The notes: generated from the sequence alone by a model not told the origin. A DNA stretch of 64,000 bases from Burkholderiales bacterium (GCA_021732385.1 JAKFVA010000025.1:1-64000); one strand, 5' to 3'; positions 37,597-48,479 are shown, counted from the first letter of the stretch. A program made the numbers and translations.

Positions 37597-38913
37597 TTAA
37601 CGCAGGCGCATCTGCGCCGCCCGTGCATGCGCCTGCAGGCCCTCGCCGGTGGCCAACTCCACCGCAATGCGGCCCAGCGTTTGCGCGCCCTGCTCGCTGA
37701 CTTCAATGAGGCTGCTGCGCTTTTGAAAGTCGTACACGCCCAGCGGCGAGCTAAAGCGCGCCGTGCCGCTGGTGGGCAGCACATGGTTGGGGCCGGCGCA
37801 GTAATCGCCCAGGCTTTCGCTGGTGTAGGCACCCAGAAAAATAGCGCCTGCATGTTTGAGCAGCGGCTCCCAGCGGTGCGGTTCAGCGCTGGCAATTTCC
37901 AGGTGCTCGGGGGCAATGCGGTTGCTGATGTCGCAGGCCTCTTGCATGCTGCGGGTGTGGATGAGCGCGCCGCGGCCATTCAAACTTTTGGCAATAATCT
38001 CTGCACGCGGCATCTCGGGCAGCAGGCGGTCGATGGCGGCCTGCACTTGCTCAATGTAGGCGGCGTCGGGGCACAGCAAAATGCTTTGCGCCAGCTCGTC
38101 GTGCTCGGCCTGGCTGAACAAGTCCATGGCCACCCAATCGGGCGGGGTGCTGCCATCAGCCAGCACCAAAATCTCGCTTGGCCCGGCAATCATGTCAATG
38201 CCCACAGTGCCAAACACCCGGCGTTTGGCAGCCGCCACATAGGCATTGCCGGGGCCGGTGATTTTGTCCACAGCGGGAATTATTGGCGTGCCATAGGCCA
38301 GCGCGGCCACCGCTTGTGCGCCGCCAATGGTGAAGACGCGGCTCACGCCCGCCACATGGGCAGCGGCCAGCACCAGCAAATTCTTGTGGCCATCAGGCGT
38401 AGGCACGACCATGATGATCTCGCCCACACCGGCTACCTGCGCAGGAATGGCGTTCATCAGCACGCTGGACGGATACGCCGCCTTGCCGCCGGGCACGTAA
38501 ATGCCCACGCGGTCCAGCGGCGTGACTTTTTGGCCCAGCAGGCTGCCGTCTTCGTCGCGGTAATGCCAGCTTAGGCCGCAAGCCTGCAACTGGCGCTGGT
38601 GGTAGGCGCGCACGCGCTCAGCGGCGGCTTGCAGCGCGCTGCGCTGGGCTGGGGTGATGGCGTTGAAAGCGGCTTGCAACTCGGCCTGGGTAAGCTCCAG
38701 CGCGGCCATGGTGTCTGCTTGCAGGCGGTCAAAGCGCTGGGTGTAGTCCAGCACGGCTGCGTCGCCGCGCTGGCGTACATCAGCCAGGATGCTGGCAACG
38801 CGGGCTTCAATGTCAGAGTCAGTATCTGCCGACCAATGCAGACGCGCGTTGAATTCAGCGTCGAAATTAGCTGACGTGCTTACCAGACGTGCGGGTTTAG
38901 CTATGAAATTCAT
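37597..38913 (-). CDS. hisD: Histidinol dehydrogenase
   Basis: A zinc enzyme performing the last two oxidations of histidine synthesis with NAD. It has 438 residues. Motifs: [65 protein letters not shown], the zinc-binding [11 protein letters not shown], and catalytic Glu-His in [23 protein letters not shown] near the C-terminus. The ATG at 38913 lies 5 bases after the hisG stop; an upstream TTG is less likely. In relatives hisC follows, but here the island begins after the stop. Confidence 0.98.
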   Translation of the reverse strand: MNFIAKPARLVSTSANFDAEFNARLHWSADTDSDIEARVASILADVRQRGDAAVLDYTQRFDRLQADTMAALELTQAELQAAFNAITPAQRSALQAAAERVRAYHQRQLQACGLSWHYRDEDGSLLGQKVTPLDRVGIYVPGGKAAYPSSVLMNAIPAQVAGVGEIIMVVPTPDGHKNLLVLAAAHVAGVSRVFTIGGAQAVAALAYGTPIIPAVDKITGPGNAYVAAAKRRVFGTVGIDMIAGPSEILVLADGSTPPDWVAMDLFSQAEHDELAQSILLCPDAAYIEQVQAAIDRLLPEMPRAEIIAKSLNGRGALIHTRSMQEACDISNRIAPEHLEIASAEPHRWEPLLKHAGAIFLGAYTSESLGDYCAGPNHVLPTSGTARFSSPLGVYDFQKRSSLIEVSEQGAQTLGRIAVELATGEGLQAHARAAQMRLR

Positions 38914-38918
38914 AGTGT

Positions 38919-39557
38919 TCAAATTTTTACAGCCGCGGCAATCGCATTTATCAAGGCCCGCAGAGGTGCCTGCTTGAGCTTGAGAGCGGCCTGGTTTACC
39001 ACCAGCCGGGCGCTGATGTCCATGATGCGCTCAACCTCCACCAGGTGATTGGCCTTGAGGGTGTTGCCAGTGGAAACCAGATCGACGATGGCGTCGGCCA
39101 GGCCCGTCAGCGGGGCCAGCTCCATGCTGCCGTAGAGTTTGATAAGGTCGACGTGCACGCCCTTGGCGGCAAAGAATTCGCGTGCGATGGCCACGTATTT
39201 GGTGGCCACTGTGAGGCGCGAGCCCTGGCGCACGGCGGCGGCGTAATCAAAACCCTCGCGCACCGCCACGCTGATGCGGCATTTGGCAATCTTCAAATCA
39301 AGCGGCTGGTACAAACCGGCGTCACCCGTTTCCAGCAGCGTGTCTTTGCCGACCACGCCCAGATCCGCGCCGCCGTATTGCACATAGGTGGGCACGTCGC
39401 TGGCGCGCACCAGCACAATGCGCAAATCGGCACGGCTGGTGGACAAGATCAGCTTGCGTGAGGTGTCCGGGTCTTCGAGCACCTGAATGCCCACCGCGCC
39501 CAGCAGTGACAGGGCTTCGTCGAAGATGCGGCCTTTGGATAAAGCGAGGGTAATCAC
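38919..39557 (-). CDS. hisG: ATP phosphoribosyltransferase, short form
   Basis: Catalyses the first, feedback-controlled step of histidine synthesis, joining ATP and PRPP. It has 212 residues, the short form that lacks the C-terminal regulatory domain and needs the HisZ partner, which is not in this window. Motifs: [39 protein letters not shown], and the PRPP-binding [19 protein letters not shown]. It starts with GTG at 39557. It follows murA across a family B repeat. Confidence 0.97.
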   Translation of the reverse strand: MITLALSKGRIFDEALSLLGAVGIQVLEDPDTSRKLILSTSRADLRIVLVRASDVPTYVQYGGADLGVVGKDTLLETGDAGLYQPLDLKIAKCRISVAVREGFDYAAAVRQGSRLTVATKYVAIAREFFAAKGVHVDLIKLYGSMELAPLTGLADAIVDLVSTGNTLKANHLVEVERIMDISARLVVNQAALKLKQAPLRALINAIAAAVKI

Positions 39558-39599
39558 AGTAATTTAACGCCAGAAGAAAAGTGTGTGAGCGCCGCCTGA

Positions 39600-39666
39600 C
39601 CGCCCAAAGGCGCGAGCGCCCCCTTGGGGGGCAGCGTAGTACACGAAGTGACAAGCGTGGGGGCCA
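39600..39666 (-). repeat. Repeat family B copy between murA and hisG
   Basis: In gene sense the block begins directly at the murA stop: GGCCCCCACGCTTGTCACTT, then CGTGTACTACGCTGCC and a GCCCCC-CAA-GGGGGC hairpin. The same motif order follows sspA at 12021-12092. It lies inside the presumed murA-hisGD transcription unit. Confidence 0.65.
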
Positions 39667-40941
39667 TCAAATGCGTTCGATATCTGCGCCAATGCCACGC
39701 AGCTTGGCCTCCATACCATCGTAGCCGCGGTCCAGGTGATAGATGCGGTCCACCACTGTTTCGCCCTGTGCCACCAAACCCGCAATCACCAGCGAGGCCG
39801 AGGCGCGCAGGTCAGTGGCCATGACGGTAGCCCCAGAGAGCCTGGGCACGCCCTCAATCACCGCCACCTTGCCGTCGATTTGAATTTTGGCACCCAGGCG
39901 CACCAGCTCATTGACATGCATGAAGCGGTTTTCAAAAATGGTTTCCGTCGCCTTGGCATTGCCTTGCGACACGCAATTGAGCGCCATAAATTGCGCCTGC
40001 ATGTCGGTGGGAAAGCCGGGGTATTCGGTGGTGCGAAAGTTCTGCGCCTGCAAATGCGCCCAGGCCGGGCCGGGCGATGCAATGCGAATGCCGCCTGCTG
40101 CGGCCTGCACCACCGCACCCGCCTCACGCAGTTTTTCAATCACTTTTTCCAGATGGTCGGCGCGCCCGCCGCGCAGCAACACATCACCGCCGCAAGCCGC
40201 CACCGCGCACAAGAATGTGCCAGCCTCAATGCGGTCGGCTACCACCTGGTGTGTGCAGCCATGCAACTTGTCTACGCCTTGAATGCGAATCCTGCCTGTG
40301 CCATGCCCCTCAATAAGCGCTCCCATCTTGATGAGCATTTCGGCCAAATCGGGGATCTCGGGTTCCTGCGCGGCGTTTTCCAAAATGGTTTCGCCCTCGG
40401 CCAGCGTGGCAGCCATCAAAAAATTCTCGGTGCCGGTAACGCTCACCATATCGGTGGTGATGCGCGCGCCCTTCAGGCGCTTGGTGCCCGGCGGCAGCTT
40501 GGCCAGGATGTAGCCGTGCTCAACCACAATGTCGGCGCCCATGGCCTGCAAACCCTTGATGTGCTGGTCCACCGGGCGCGAGCCAATCGCGCAGCCGCCG
40601 GGCAAGGACACGGTGGCCTCGCCAAAGCGCGCCAGCAGCGGGCCCAGCGCCAGCACCGAAGCGCGCATGGTCTTGACCAATTCATACGGTGCCTCGGGCG
40701 AGCTCAAGCTGCCAGCGTTCAGCGTGACGCTGCCATCCGCCTCGCGCTGGGCGTGTACGCCCATGTTGCGAATCAGCTTGAGCATGGTGCCCACATCTTG
40801 CAGGCGCGGCACATTAACCAGCGTTACGAGCTGGTCGGTCAACAAGGCAGCGCATAGCTCGGGCAGTGCGGCATTCTTGGCACCCGATACCGGCACCTCG
40901 CCATGCAGCATGCGGCCACCACGAATCAGCAGCTTATCCAT
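39667..40941 (-). CDS. murA: UDP-N-acetylglucosamine 1-carboxyvinyltransferase
   Basis: Transfers enolpyruvate from PEP to UDP-GlcNAc, the first committed step of peptidoglycan synthesis and the fosfomycin target. It has 424 residues. N-terminal [20 protein letters not shown] with the family GAKNAALP, the catalytic loop [18 protein letters not shown] with the active-site Cys (so fosfomycin-sensitive type rather than the Asp variant), and [14 protein letters not shown]. It overlaps the bolA-like gene by 8 bases. Confidence 0.98.
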   Translation of the reverse strand: MDKLLIRGGRMLHGEVPVSGAKNAALPELCAALLTDQLVTLVNVPRLQDVGTMLKLIRNMGVHAQREADGSVTLNAGSLSSPEAPYELVKTMRASVLALGPLLARFGEATVSLPGGCAIGSRPVDQHIKGLQAMGADIVVEHGYILAKLPPGTKRLKGARITTDMVSVTGTENFLMAATLAEGETILENAAQEPEIPDLAEMLIKMGALIEGHGTGRIRIQGVDKLHGCTHQVVADRIEAGTFLCAVAACGGDVLLRGGRADHLEKVIEKLREAGAVVQAAAGGIRIASPGPAWAHLQAQNFRTTEYPGFPTDMQAQFMALNCVSQGNAKATETIFENRFMHVNELVRLGAKIQIDGKVAVIEGVPRLSGATVMATDLRASASLVIAGLVAQGETVVDRIYHLDRGYDGMEAKLRGIGADIERI

Positions 40942-41191
40942 GCGTGGCGGGCTTCCCGGCTTGCTCCCATTCGGCAGGCGTAAAGGTTTTCATCGACAGG
41001 GCGTGCACTTCGTCGGTCTGGATGCGCTGGCCCAGCGCGGCATAAACCTGCTGGTGACGCTGTATCAGGCGCTTGCCCTCAAACGCGGGCGAGACAATGG
41101 TGGCATACCAGTGCCGGCCATCGCCATGAAGTTCAATATGTTCACAGGCCAGGCCGTGGGCAATGAGGGTTTGCAGTTCTTGGGCAGTCAT
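40934..41191 (-). CDS. BolA/IbaG family protein
   Basis: An 85-residue protein of the BolA fold, closest in layout and location to IbaG (YrbA), which sits next to murA and binds iron-sulfur clusters with monothiol glutaredoxins. The conserved core is [20 protein letters not shown], then [17 protein letters not shown] and [14 protein letters not shown]. The His in [10 protein letters not shown] is a conserved cluster ligand. It overlaps the murA start by 8 bases, so the two are co-translated; the ABC permease gene lies upstream. Confidence 0.93.
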   Translation of the reverse strand: MTAQELQTLIAHGLACEHIELHGDGRHWYATIVSPAFEGKRLIQRHQQVYAALGQRIQTDEVHALSMKTFTPAEWEQAGKPATHG

Positions 41192-41243
41192 GGGGGAACC
41201 TGTAGATCAAAACGCATTTTGCCAGTGCGGCAGTGCGCTGGGT

Positions 41244-42002
41244 TCAGTTGCGGATTTTGTAGCCGATGCGCAGCCAGTACACGGCCAGCGCGCTGGCTCC
41301 CGCCAGGGCCAGGCTGACAATGCACAGGCTCAACCAGGGCGAAACATCACTGACACCAAAAAAGCCGTAACGAAAGCCGTCAATCATGTAAAAAAACGGG
41401 TTCAGGTGGCTGACTTTTTGCCAGAAACCAGGCAGCGAATGAATGGAATAGAAAACGCCCGATAAAAACGTCATGGGCAGGATGACGAAGTTTTGAAAGG
41501 TGGCCATCTGGTCGAATTTGTCGGCCCACAAACCAGCAATCAGCCCCAAGGCACCAAGCAGCGTGGCACCCAGCACGGCAAATGCCAGCGTCCACAGCGG
41601 TGCCACCATGACCGGCAGGCCCAGCATGACCGAGGTGGCCAGCAACACGCCCACGCCCACCACCAGGCCGCGCACCAGCGATGAGCCCACATAGGCCAAA
41701 AACAGGCCCCAATGCGAAATGGGCGTGAGCAAAATGAACACCAGGTTGCCCATGATCTTGCTCTGGATCACTGACGAGGCGCTGTTGGCGAACGCGTTTT
41801 GCAGCACGCTCATCATCACCAGGCCCGGTACCAGAAAATGCGTGTAATCAACTTCGCCATAGACCTTGACACGGCCATCCAGCACATGGCCGAAGATCAG
41901 CAAATACAACAGCGCGGTCAGCACGGGCGCACCCACCGTCTGAAAGCCAACCTTCCAAAAGCGCAAGACTTCCTTGTAAAAAAGCGCGCGCCAGCCTGTC
42001 AT
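41244..42002 (-). CDS. ABC-2 type transporter permease (YadH-like)
   Basis: A 252-residue integral membrane protein with six helices, of the ABC-2 family. It starts MTGWRALFYKEVLRFWKVGF and has FLVPGLVMMSVLQNAFANSA, the family signature region LPMTFLSGVFYSIHSLPGFW and the end LAVYWLRIGYKIRN. It forms an exporter with the ATPase encoded 31 bases upstream. The substrate is not known; the same pair stands beside mla and murA in many Burkholderiales, suggesting an envelope-related cargo. Confidence 0.93.
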   Translation of the reverse strand: MTGWRALFYKEVLRFWKVGFQTVGAPVLTALLYLLIFGHVLDGRVKVYGEVDYTHFLVPGLVMMSVLQNAFANSASSVIQSKIMGNLVFILLTPISHWGLFLAYVGSSLVRGLVVGVGVLLATSVMLGLPVMVAPLWTLAFAVLGATLLGALGLIAGLWADKFDQMATFQNFVILPMTFLSGVFYSIHSLPGFWQKVSHLNPFFYMIDGFRYGFFGVSDVSPWLSLCIVSLALAGASALAVYWLRIGYKIRN

Positions 42003-42033
42003 GAAATACCCCTTGCACGGCTGCCCAATGCGC

Positions 42034-42945
42034 TCAAGCTGTTGCTCCCATCAAATCCAGAAACACGTCTTCCAGATCAGCCTTGCGCACTTCAATATCT
42101 TCGGGCACCAGGCCCGCCTGACGCAGCGCGGCTAAGTGCTGCTCGACCTCGCTGGCATTGTGCGCGGGCAGTTGCACTACACGGCCCGTCACCCGCGCCT
42201 GCGCTGCCAGGCTGGCGGGCAGCGGCGCATCGAGCTTGAAACGCAGTACATTGCTGGCCGCAGTTTTGAGCAGTTCAGAGGTTGGGGCGAGCGCCACCAC
42301 GCGGCCGTTTTTCAGCATGGCAATGCGATGACAAAGCGCCTCGGCTTCTTCCAGGTAATGCGTGGTGAGCAGCACACTGTGTCCCTGCTTGTTGAGCTTG
42401 GCAATAAATTGCCACAAGGTCTGGCGCAGCTCCACGTCAACGCCCGCAGTGGGCTCGTCGAGCACAATCACCGGCGGCTTGTGCACCAGCGCCTGCGCCA
42501 GCAAGACACGGCGTTTCATGCCACCTGAAAGCTGGCGCATGTTGGCGCTGGCTTTGTCAGCCAGGCCCAGGCTGTGCAACAGCTCGTCAATCCAGTCGTC
42601 GTTGTGGGTAACGCCAAAATAGCCCGACTGAATGCGCAAGGTTTCGCGCACATTGAAAAACGGGTCAAACACCAGCTCTTGCGGCACCACCCCGAGCTTG
42701 CGGCGGGCAGCGGCAAAGTCGTTCACCACGTCGCTGCCCAACACGCTGACGCGGCCTGCGCTGGCACGCGACAGCCCGGCCAGAACGCTGATCAGGGTGG
42801 TTTTGCCCGCGCCATTGGGGCCAAGCAGGCCAAAGAACTCCCCTTCGGCAATGTCAAAGCACACGTCATCCAGTGCCTTGAAGCTTTTGCCGTTGCGGCC
42901 ATAGGTTTTGGAAACGTTCTGAAACGAGACAGCGGCGGCGGACAT
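42034..42945 (-). CDS. ABC transporter ATP-binding protein (YadG-like)
   Basis: A 303-residue ATPase. Walker A GPNGAGKTT, Q-loop VVPQELVFDPFFNVRE, signature LSGGMKRRVLLAQAL, Walker B VIVLDEPTAGVD and the switch His in LLTTHYLEEAE are all present. A C-terminal extension after residue 220 is typical of DrrA/YadG exporters. It works with the permease encoded just downstream, and lies 9 bases after the STAS-domain gene at the end of the mla cluster. Confidence 0.95.
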   Translation of the reverse strand: MSAAAVSFQNVSKTYGRNGKSFKALDDVCFDIAEGEFFGLLGPNGAGKTTLISVLAGLSRASAGRVSVLGSDVVNDFAAARRKLGVVPQELVFDPFFNVRETLRIQSGYFGVTHNDDWIDELLHSLGLADKASANMRQLSGGMKRRVLLAQALVHKPPVIVLDEPTAGVDVELRQTLWQFIAKLNKQGHSVLLTTHYLEEAEALCHRIAMLKNGRVVALAPTSELLKTAASNVLRFKLDAPLPASLAAQARVTGRVVQLPAHNASEVEQHLAALRQAGLVPEDIEVRKADLEDVFLDLMGATA

Positions 42946-42954
42946 GAAAGGGAT

Positions 42955-43227
42955 TTAAGCCGACGCGGGCAGCAGCTCGGCGACGCCATAGACGCTGGCC
43001 AGGCGGCGCAGGCGTTCGGGCATGTCTTTCACTGAAAAGCTTTTGCCCAGGGCCAATGCCTCACGCCGGCACTCCAGCAACACGGCCAGTGCCGACGAGT
43101 CAAATTGCACCAGGCTGCCGGCATCGGCCACCACCGCCGTGCCAGGCTGCGCCTGCAAGCCCATGCCCAGCATGCGCACGCAGGTCCCGGCTTGTTCCAT
43201 AGTGAGAATGGCGGGCAAAACCAGCAT
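42955..43227 (-). CDS. mlaB: STAS domain protein MlaB
   Basis: A 90-residue STAS-domain subunit that stabilises MlaFE ATPase assembly in the inner membrane. The domain core is VVADAGSLVQFDSSALAVLL with the FDSSALAVL loop, then CRREALALGKSFSVKDMPE and LRRLASVYGVAELLP. It overlaps mlaC by one base. Assignment rests on the fold and on its place in the mla operon. Confidence 0.9.
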   Translation of the reverse strand: MLVLPAILTMEQAGTCVRMLGMGLQAQPGTAVVADAGSLVQFDSSALAVLLECRREALALGKSFSVKDMPERLRRLASVYGVAELLPASA

Positions 43228-43877
43228 TATTTTTTGCCGCTGTTGACTTTGTTGCGCTCGGTCAATGAGGCGATCAAACCATCAACGCCTTTGGCATTGA
43301 TTTCCTGCGCAAACTGGCTGCGGTAGGTTTCTACCAGCCAGACGCCCAGCACGTTGAGGTTGTAGATTTTCCAGCCCGCGCCCTGGCCCGGGGTTTTCTC
43401 CAGCCGGTAATCCAGCTGGATCGGCTCACCACGACCACGCACCTCCGTGCGCACAATCACTTCTTTGTCTTCGGCGGCAGCACGCAGCGGCTTGACAACA
43501 ATGGTTTGGTCGCTGACCTGCGACAGTGCCCCCGAGTAAGTGCGTACCAACAGCGTCTTGAATTCTTCCTGCAAGCGTTTTTGTTGCTCGGGCGTGGCCT
43601 GGCGCCAGCCGGGGCCAACGGCAGAAGCGGTCATGCGGGCAAAGTTCAGGTGGGGCAGCACCTTGCTGTCGACTAGTGCCACCAGCTTGGCGGTGTCGCC
43701 GCCTTGCAGGGATTTGTCGGCCTTGATGGTGCTGAGCACTTCAGTGGAAATGCGCTGAATCAGCTCCTCGGGCTTTTCTTCAGCCGTCTGCGCTAATGCG
43801 AGACCGGGCAAGGCACTTGCAGCCAGGGCAATGGCAATGACGCGGTGAACGGAAAAACCAAAATAACGGCGATTCAT
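43227..43877 (-). CDS. mlaC: Periplasmic phospholipid-binding protein MlaC
   Basis: A soluble shuttle carrying phospholipids between MlaA in the outer membrane and MlaFEDB in the inner membrane. It has 216 residues. A signal peptide covers about 1-29 (AIALAASALPGLALAQ). The Tol-tolerance/Ttg2D domain follows (LPHLNFARMTASAVGPGWRQ, TPEQQKRLQEEFKTLLVRTY, WKIYNLNVLGVWLVETYRSQ). The ATG at 43877 begins the signal peptide; the frame is open further upstream without similarity. A gap of 116 bases separates it from mlaA. Confidence 0.95.
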   Translation of the reverse strand: MNRRYFGFSVHRVIAIALAASALPGLALAQTAEEKPEELIQRISTEVLSTIKADKSLQGGDTAKLVALVDSKVLPHLNFARMTASAVGPGWRQATPEQQKRLQEEFKTLLVRTYSGALSQVSDQTIVVKPLRAAAEDKEVIVRTEVRGRGEPIQLDYRLEKTPGQGAGWKIYNLNVLGVWLVETYRSQFAQEINAKGVDGLIASLTERNKVNSGKK

Positions 43878-43993
43878 GGCAGGACTTTCATGGTGCGTGG
43901 CGTCATGTGACGCCACTGTTGCAATAACGTGTGGTGCGGCAGCGGGGCCTACGCTTGGCTGCAGCCACGGCAAAAATGAAACATCTGGCAACG

Positions 43994-44776
43994 CTATTTA
44001 CCGGGTGGCGGGGACGCAGGCAAAACTTGATCGGCTGACTGACGGTCTTCCGGCAGGTCACCGTCAAAAATTTCGCTGCGTCGGCGTTGCAGGTGGGCGT
44101 CGCGGGTAAAGCTGTATTTGTCGAGCGAGGCTTCATCAAGCACAGCGCCCAAACGCAACAGGTCGGTACGCACCTGTACGGCCCTGAGTACATAGACAGA
44201 ATTGCGCGTGGCCACATCATTGATGCCTGAAATCACATTGCCCGAAGCGTCTATCGACAAAGCCGCCGCATCGCGCAAGGTTGACGGGCCAAAAAACGGC
44301 AACACCAAATAAGGGCCGGCAGGCACACCATAGCGACCCAGCGTCTGGCCAAAGTCTTCGGGGTGGCGGTCGATATTGAGTTCAGTCGCAATGTCAAGCA
44401 AGCCACCCAGGCCAAACAAGGTGTTGACGCCCAGGCGGATCACGGTTTCCCCCGCGTTTTGAATCTTGAACTGCAAAATGCTGTTGACCAATGACCACAC
44501 ATCGCCCAGGTTGGCGAAGAAATTGCTCACCCCGGTGCGCGCCAGTGCAGGCACCGCATCCTGATAGGCCAGCGCCACCGGTTTGAGCACTGCGCGGTCC
44601 ACCTCCTCATTGAACTGGAACACGCTGCGGTTTAAAGGCTCCAGCGGATCATGGCGGGTTTTTCCCGGCCCGCTGGCGCAACCACCCAGCACGCCAAGCA
44701 GCAGCGCCACAGATGCGACGCGTATAAAAAGAGGCAGGTGCCAGCGGCTGGCCACCTGAAAGAAATTGCTGTTCAT
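43994..44776 (-). CDS. mlaA: Outer-membrane lipoprotein MlaA (VacJ)
   Basis: An outer-membrane ring that removes mislocalised phospholipids from the outer leaflet and passes them to MlaC. It has 260 residues. A lipoprotein signal ends in VLGGC (Cys near residue 33). The family core is DPLEPLNRSVFQFNEEVDRA, FFANLGDVWSLVNSILQFK, DFGQTLGRYGVPAGPYLVLP and FFGPSTLRDAAA. It overlaps mlaD by ATGA at 44773-44776. Having mlaA inside the mlaFEDCB operon is the usual state in Burkholderiales. Confidence 0.97.
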   Translation of the reverse strand: MNSNFFQVASRWHLPLFIRVASVALLLGVLGGCASGPGKTRHDPLEPLNRSVFQFNEEVDRAVLKPVALAYQDAVPALARTGVSNFFANLGDVWSLVNSILQFKIQNAGETVIRLGVNTLFGLGGLLDIATELNIDRHPEDFGQTLGRYGVPAGPYLVLPFFGPSTLRDAAALSIDASGNVISGINDVATRNSVYVLRAVQVRTDLLRLGAVLDEASLDKYSFTRDAHLQRRRSEIFDGDLPEDRQSADQVLPASPPPGK

Positions 44777-45261
44777 TTTTTCACCGGAGCCGCCGGGGTG
44801 TTACCACCATCGGCAGCCTTGTTGTACAAGAATTGGCTAATCAGATTTTCCAGCACAACGGCTGATTGCGTCGAGCCGATCGTGTCGCCAGCGTTCAAAT
44901 TAACTGAATCTGCGCCCGCTTCCACACCGATGTACTGCTCGCCCAACAAGCCGCTGGTGAGAATTTTCAGCGAACTGTCTTTGGGAAATTGGTAGCGCGT
45001 GTTTAACGCCAGCACCACTTTGGCCTGAAAGGATTTGTCGTCAAAGCTGATGGATTCGACCCGTCCCACCACCACGCCCGCACTTTTGACCGCAGCGCGC
45101 GCCTTAAGGCCGCCGATGTTGTCAAACTTGGCTGTTACCCCATAGGTACTGTCCAAATTGAGGCTGAGCAAATTGGCCGACTGCAAGGCCAGAAACAACA
45201 CGGCCGCACTACCTAACAGCACAAACAGACCGACCCACACATCGTTTTTCGAACGCAACAT
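44773..45261 (-). CDS. mlaD: MCE-domain lipid-binding protein MlaD
   Basis: A membrane-anchored MCE subunit that forms a hexameric ring on MlaE and contacts MlaC. It has 162 residues. The N-terminal helix is WVGLFVLLGSAAVLFLALQS. The MCE domain follows, with TYGVTAKFDNIGGLKARAAV, KSAGVVVGRVESI and LGEQYIGVEAGADS. It lies 11 bases after mlaE. Confidence 0.97.
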   Translation of the reverse strand: MLRSKNDVWVGLFVLLGSAAVLFLALQSANLLSLNLDSTYGVTAKFDNIGGLKARAAVKSAGVVVGRVESISFDDKSFQAKVVLALNTRYQFPKDSSLKILTSGLLGEQYIGVEAGADSVNLNAGDTIGSTQSAVVLENLISQFLYNKAADGGNTPAAPVKK

Positions 45262-45272
45262 CGTCGTCGCTC

Positions 45273-46055
45273 CTAGATACTGAACATAAGGGCCGTAAGG
45301 ACAAAGTCCAGCCCCAAAACCGCCAATGACGCCACCACCACCGTACGGGTCGTGGCGCGCGAAACGCCCTCTGGTGTGGGCTGCGCCTCATAGCCTTGCA
45401 ACAAGGCAATGAAGATCACCGTCACGCCAAACACAAAGCTCTTGATGATGCCGTTGCCGACATCACGCCAGACATCAACGCCGCCTTGCATCTGGCCCCA
45501 GAATGCGCCGGAATCCACACCAATCAAAACCACGCCCACCAGCCAGCCGCCCATGATGCCAACGGCCGAGAAAACCGCCGCCAGCAGGGGCATTGCGATG
45601 ATGCCGGCCCAAAAACGCGGCGCCAAAATACGCTGCACCGGGTCAACCGCCATCATCTCCATGGCGCTCAATTGCTCACCCGCCTTCATCAGCCCAATCT
45701 CGGCGGTGAGCGAGGTGCCTGCACGCCCGGCAAAGAGCAAACCGGTGACCACTGGCCCGAGTTCCCGCACCAGGCTGAGCGCTACCAGCAAACCCAGCGC
45801 TTCAGACGAGCCATAACGCTGCAAGGTGTAGTAGCCCTGCAAGCCCAGAACCAGCCCAATGAACAGGCCCGACACCACAATAATGGCCAGCGAGTAATTG
45901 CCCAAAAAATGCAACTGGTCGTTGATCAAACCAATGCGGCGCAAGCTGACACCCAGAGTACGAACCAAACGCAACAATAGTTTTGCCGCGTAGCCTAGTT
46001 CAGCCAGTTTGCCGCGCAATGCAAAGCCAACGTCAGACGGATTCCACCAACTCAT
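45273..46055 (-). CDS. mlaE: Lipid transport permease MlaE
   Basis: The inner-membrane permease of the Mla ABC transporter. It has 260 residues and about five to six helices. Conserved segments are [60 protein letters not shown] and [16 protein letters not shown]. It overlaps mlaF by 4 bases (46052-46055). Confidence 0.97.
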   Translation of the reverse strand: MSWWNPSDVGFALRGKLAELGYAAKLLLRLVRTLGVSLRRIGLINDQLHFLGNYSLAIIVVSGLFIGLVLGLQGYYTLQRYGSSEALGLLVALSLVRELGPVVTGLLFAGRAGTSLTAEIGLMKAGEQLSAMEMMAVDPVQRILAPRFWAGIIAMPLLAAVFSAVGIMGGWLVGVVLIGVDSGAFWGQMQGGVDVWRDVGNGIIKSFVFGVTVIFIALLQGYEAQPTPEGVSRATTRTVVVASLAVLGLDFVLTALMFSI

Positions 46056-46891
46056 GGTCTCACCCCGGTTTGTTTCAAGCCAGCGCTGAAGTCTTCAGCC
46101 ACGCTCGGCCCGGGGTAATGGAAACGCACAGGGCCATCTGCCTGGGCATGGACAAACTGGTGCACCAGCGGGTCGCTCGACTGACGCACTTCTTCAGGCG
46201 TGCCCTGGGCTGCTATTTTTCCGTTGGCCAGCACCACCACCTGGTCGGCAATGCGAAAGGTTTCCTCCAGGTCATGCGAAACCACGATGCTGGTAATGCC
46301 CAGCGTGTTGTTCAACTGGCGAATAAGCTTGGCAGCAGTGCCCAGCGAAATTGGGTCGAGCCCGGCAAATGGCTCGTCATACATGATGAGTTCAGGGTCT
46401 AGCACGATGGCGCGCGCCAGTGCCACGCGGCGGGCCATGCCACCAGAGATTTCTGACGGCTTGAGGGCTTGTGCGCCGCGCAAGCCCACGGCGCCCAGCT
46501 TCATCAGCACAATGTCGCGAACCAGCGCTTCAGGTAAGTGGGTGTGTTCGCGCAAGGCAAACGCCACGTTGTCAAACACATTCAAATCAGTGAACAGCGC
46601 GCCAAACTGGAACAGCATGCCCATGCGGCGACGCGCTGCATACAAGTCAGTCTGGTTCATGGCGCCGATGTCGTGGCCGTCAAACAACACCTCGCCCTGT
46701 TGGGCCTTGATCTGGCCGCCAACCAAGCGAAGCAAGGTGGTTTTACCGCCGCCTGAAGCCCCCATGAGCGCAGTGACTTTGCCGCGCGGCACACTCAAGG
46801 TGATGCCGTCAAGCACCACGCGGCCAGGCACTCCACCATAGCCAAAGGTGACGTTGCGAAACTCAATCAGTGAAGACGGTTGAATGGACAA
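46052..46891 (-). CDS. mlaF: Lipid transport ATPase MlaF
   Basis: The ATPase powering phospholipid transport by MlaFEDB. It has 279 residues. Walker [11 protein letters not shown]-loop [18 protein letters not shown], signature [16 protein letters not shown], Walker [14 protein letters not shown] and switch His in [10 protein letters not shown]. It is the first gene of the mlaFEDACB operon; its promoter should be in 46892-47000, shared with the gltD terminator. Confidence 0.97.
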   Translation of the reverse strand: MSIQPSSLIEFRNVTFGYGGVPGRVVLDGITLSVPRGKVTALMGASGGGKTTLLRLVGGQIKAQQGEVLFDGHDIGAMNQTDLYAARRRMGMLFQFGALFTDLNVFDNVAFALREHTHLPEALVRDIVLMKLGAVGLRGAQALKPSEISGGMARRVALARAIVLDPELIMYDEPFAGLDPISLGTAAKLIRQLNNTLGITSIVVSHDLEETFRIADQVVVLANGKIAAQGTPEEVRQSSDPLVHQFVHAQADGPVRFHYPGPSVAEDFSAGLKQTGVRP

Positions 46892-46902
46892 AAGCGCTTA
46901 CC

Positions 46903-46934
46903 CGCAAAATAAAAACGCCGGAAGATACACCGGC
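46903..46934 (-). terminator. Intrinsic terminator after gltD
   Basis: On the minus strand GCCGG (46934-46930) and CCGGC (46921-46917) form a stem over an 8-nt loop, followed by GTTTTTATTTT. It lies 67 bases after the gltD stop and would separate gltBD from mla. Confidence 0.7.
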
Positions 46935-47000
46935 ATCCCAAATGATACGGGAAAGTACTGAGTCTGGATTGGCCCGCGCCAAAGGCGTCCTGCCATGGCC

Positions 47001-48479
47001 TCAACGGGGGAGGTCGCTAAACCCCATCAAAAACTCGTCAATTGAACGCGCCGCCTGCCGCCCCTCGCGGATCGCCCACACCACCAAGCTTTGGCCACGC
47101 CGGATGTCGCCCGCGGCAAAAACCTTGGGTACATTGGTCTGGTAACCGCCCGTAAATTCCGTACTGGCCTTGGCGTTGCCCCGCGCGTCCTTGGCTATGC
47201 CAAAGCTCTCCAGCACAGAGGCCACAGGCGCAACGAAGCCCATGGCCAACAGCACCAAATCAGCCCGCAAGGTTTCCTCGCTACCCGCGATTTCAGTCAT
47301 CTTGCCGCCCTGCCACTCAAGCCGCACAGTTGTAAGTGCCACCACACGGCCTTTGTCTTTGCCCTCGCCCGCAATCAGTGCTTTGGTGGCAATGGCGAAC
47401 TCGCGCTCACAACCTTCTTCGTGGCTGCTGGAGGTGCGCAGCTTGATCGGCCAGTAAGGCCAGACCATGGGCCGGTCCTCCACCTCTGGGGGCTGGGGCA
47501 GCAACTCAAACTGCGTCACGCTGGCCGCGCCATGGCGGTTGCTGGTGCCCACACAGTCGCTGCCAGTGTCGCCACCGCCAATCACCACCACATGCTTGCC
47601 GGTGGCCATCAGTTGGTTTTTGACTTTGTCACCAGCGTTCACCTTGTTTTGCTGCGGCAAAAACTCCATGGCAAAGTGCACGCCATCTAACTCGCGCCCA
47701 GGCACCGGCAAATCGCGCGACTGCTCGGCACCGCCCGTGAGCAGCACGGCGTCAAAATCTTTTTTAAGCTGCTCGGGCGAGATGGTTTCTTTAGCCCAAT
47801 TGGTGACTTTGGAGTCTTTGGGCAGCGCCCCCACCAGCACGCCAGTGCGGCATTGCACGCCCTCGGCCTGCATCTGCGCCACGCGGCGATCAATGTGGCT
47901 TTTTTCCATCTTGAAATCAGGAATGCCGTAGCGCAGCAGACCGCCGATGCGGTCGTTCTTTTCAAACAGCGTCACGTCGTGGCCTACACGCGCTAGTTGC
48001 TGCGCCGCGGCCATACCAGCCGGGCCGGAGCCTACAACGGCTACTTTCTTGCCAGTCTTGTGTTTTGCCAGGCGCGGCGTGACCCAGCCCTCAGACCAGG
48101 CCTTGTCAATGATGGCGTGCTCAATGCTTTTGATGCCCACCGCGTCGTCGTTCACATTCAATGTGCAGGCTGCCTCGCAGGGCGCAGGGCAGATGCGACC
48201 CGTGAACTCGGGAAAGTTGTTGGTGCTGTGCAGCACGTTGATGGCGTTCTTCCAGTCGCCCTCATACACCAGGCTGTTAAAGTCCGGAATGATGTTGTTG
48301 ACCGGGCAGCCGCTGTTGCAAAACGGCGTGCCACAGTCCATGCAGCGGGCGCTTTGTTTTTTTGCTGCTGATTCGTCCAGCCCAATGACGAATTCGTTGT
48401 AATTTTTCAGGCGCTGTTCAACTGGCTTGTAACCCTCTTCAATGCGCTCAAACTCCATAAAGCCCGTGATTTTTCCCAT
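47001..48479 (-). CDS. gltD: Glutamate synthase [NADPH] small subunit
   Basis: Takes electrons from NADPH and passes them to the large subunit for glutamate formation. It has 492 residues. An N-terminal ferredoxin-like domain has cysteines binding 4Fe-4S clusters ([20 protein letters not shown], and [13 protein letters not shown]). The FAD site [20 protein letters not shown] and the NADPH site [19 protein letters not shown] follow, and the C-terminal FAD motif [18 protein letters not shown]. It follows gltB by 15 bases. Confidence 0.98.
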   Translation of the reverse strand: MGKITGFMEFERIEEGYKPVEQRLKNYNEFVIGLDESAAKKQSARCMDCGTPFCNSGCPVNNIIPDFNSLVYEGDWKNAINVLHSTNNFPEFTGRICPAPCEAACTLNVNDDAVGIKSIEHAIIDKAWSEGWVTPRLAKHKTGKKVAVVGSGPAGMAAAQQLARVGHDVTLFEKNDRIGGLLRYGIPDFKMEKSHIDRRVAQMQAEGVQCRTGVLVGALPKDSKVTNWAKETISPEQLKKDFDAVLLTGGAEQSRDLPVPGRELDGVHFAMEFLPQQNKVNAGDKVKNQLMATGKHVVVIGGGDTGSDCVGTSNRHGAASVTQFELLPQPPEVEDRPMVWPYWPIKLRTSSSHEEGCEREFAIATKALIAGEGKDKGRVVALTTVRLEWQGGKMTEIAGSEETLRADLVLLAMGFVAPVASVLESFGIAKDARGNAKASTEFTGGYQTNVPKVFAAGDIRRGQSLVVWAIREGRQAARSIDEFLMGFSDLPR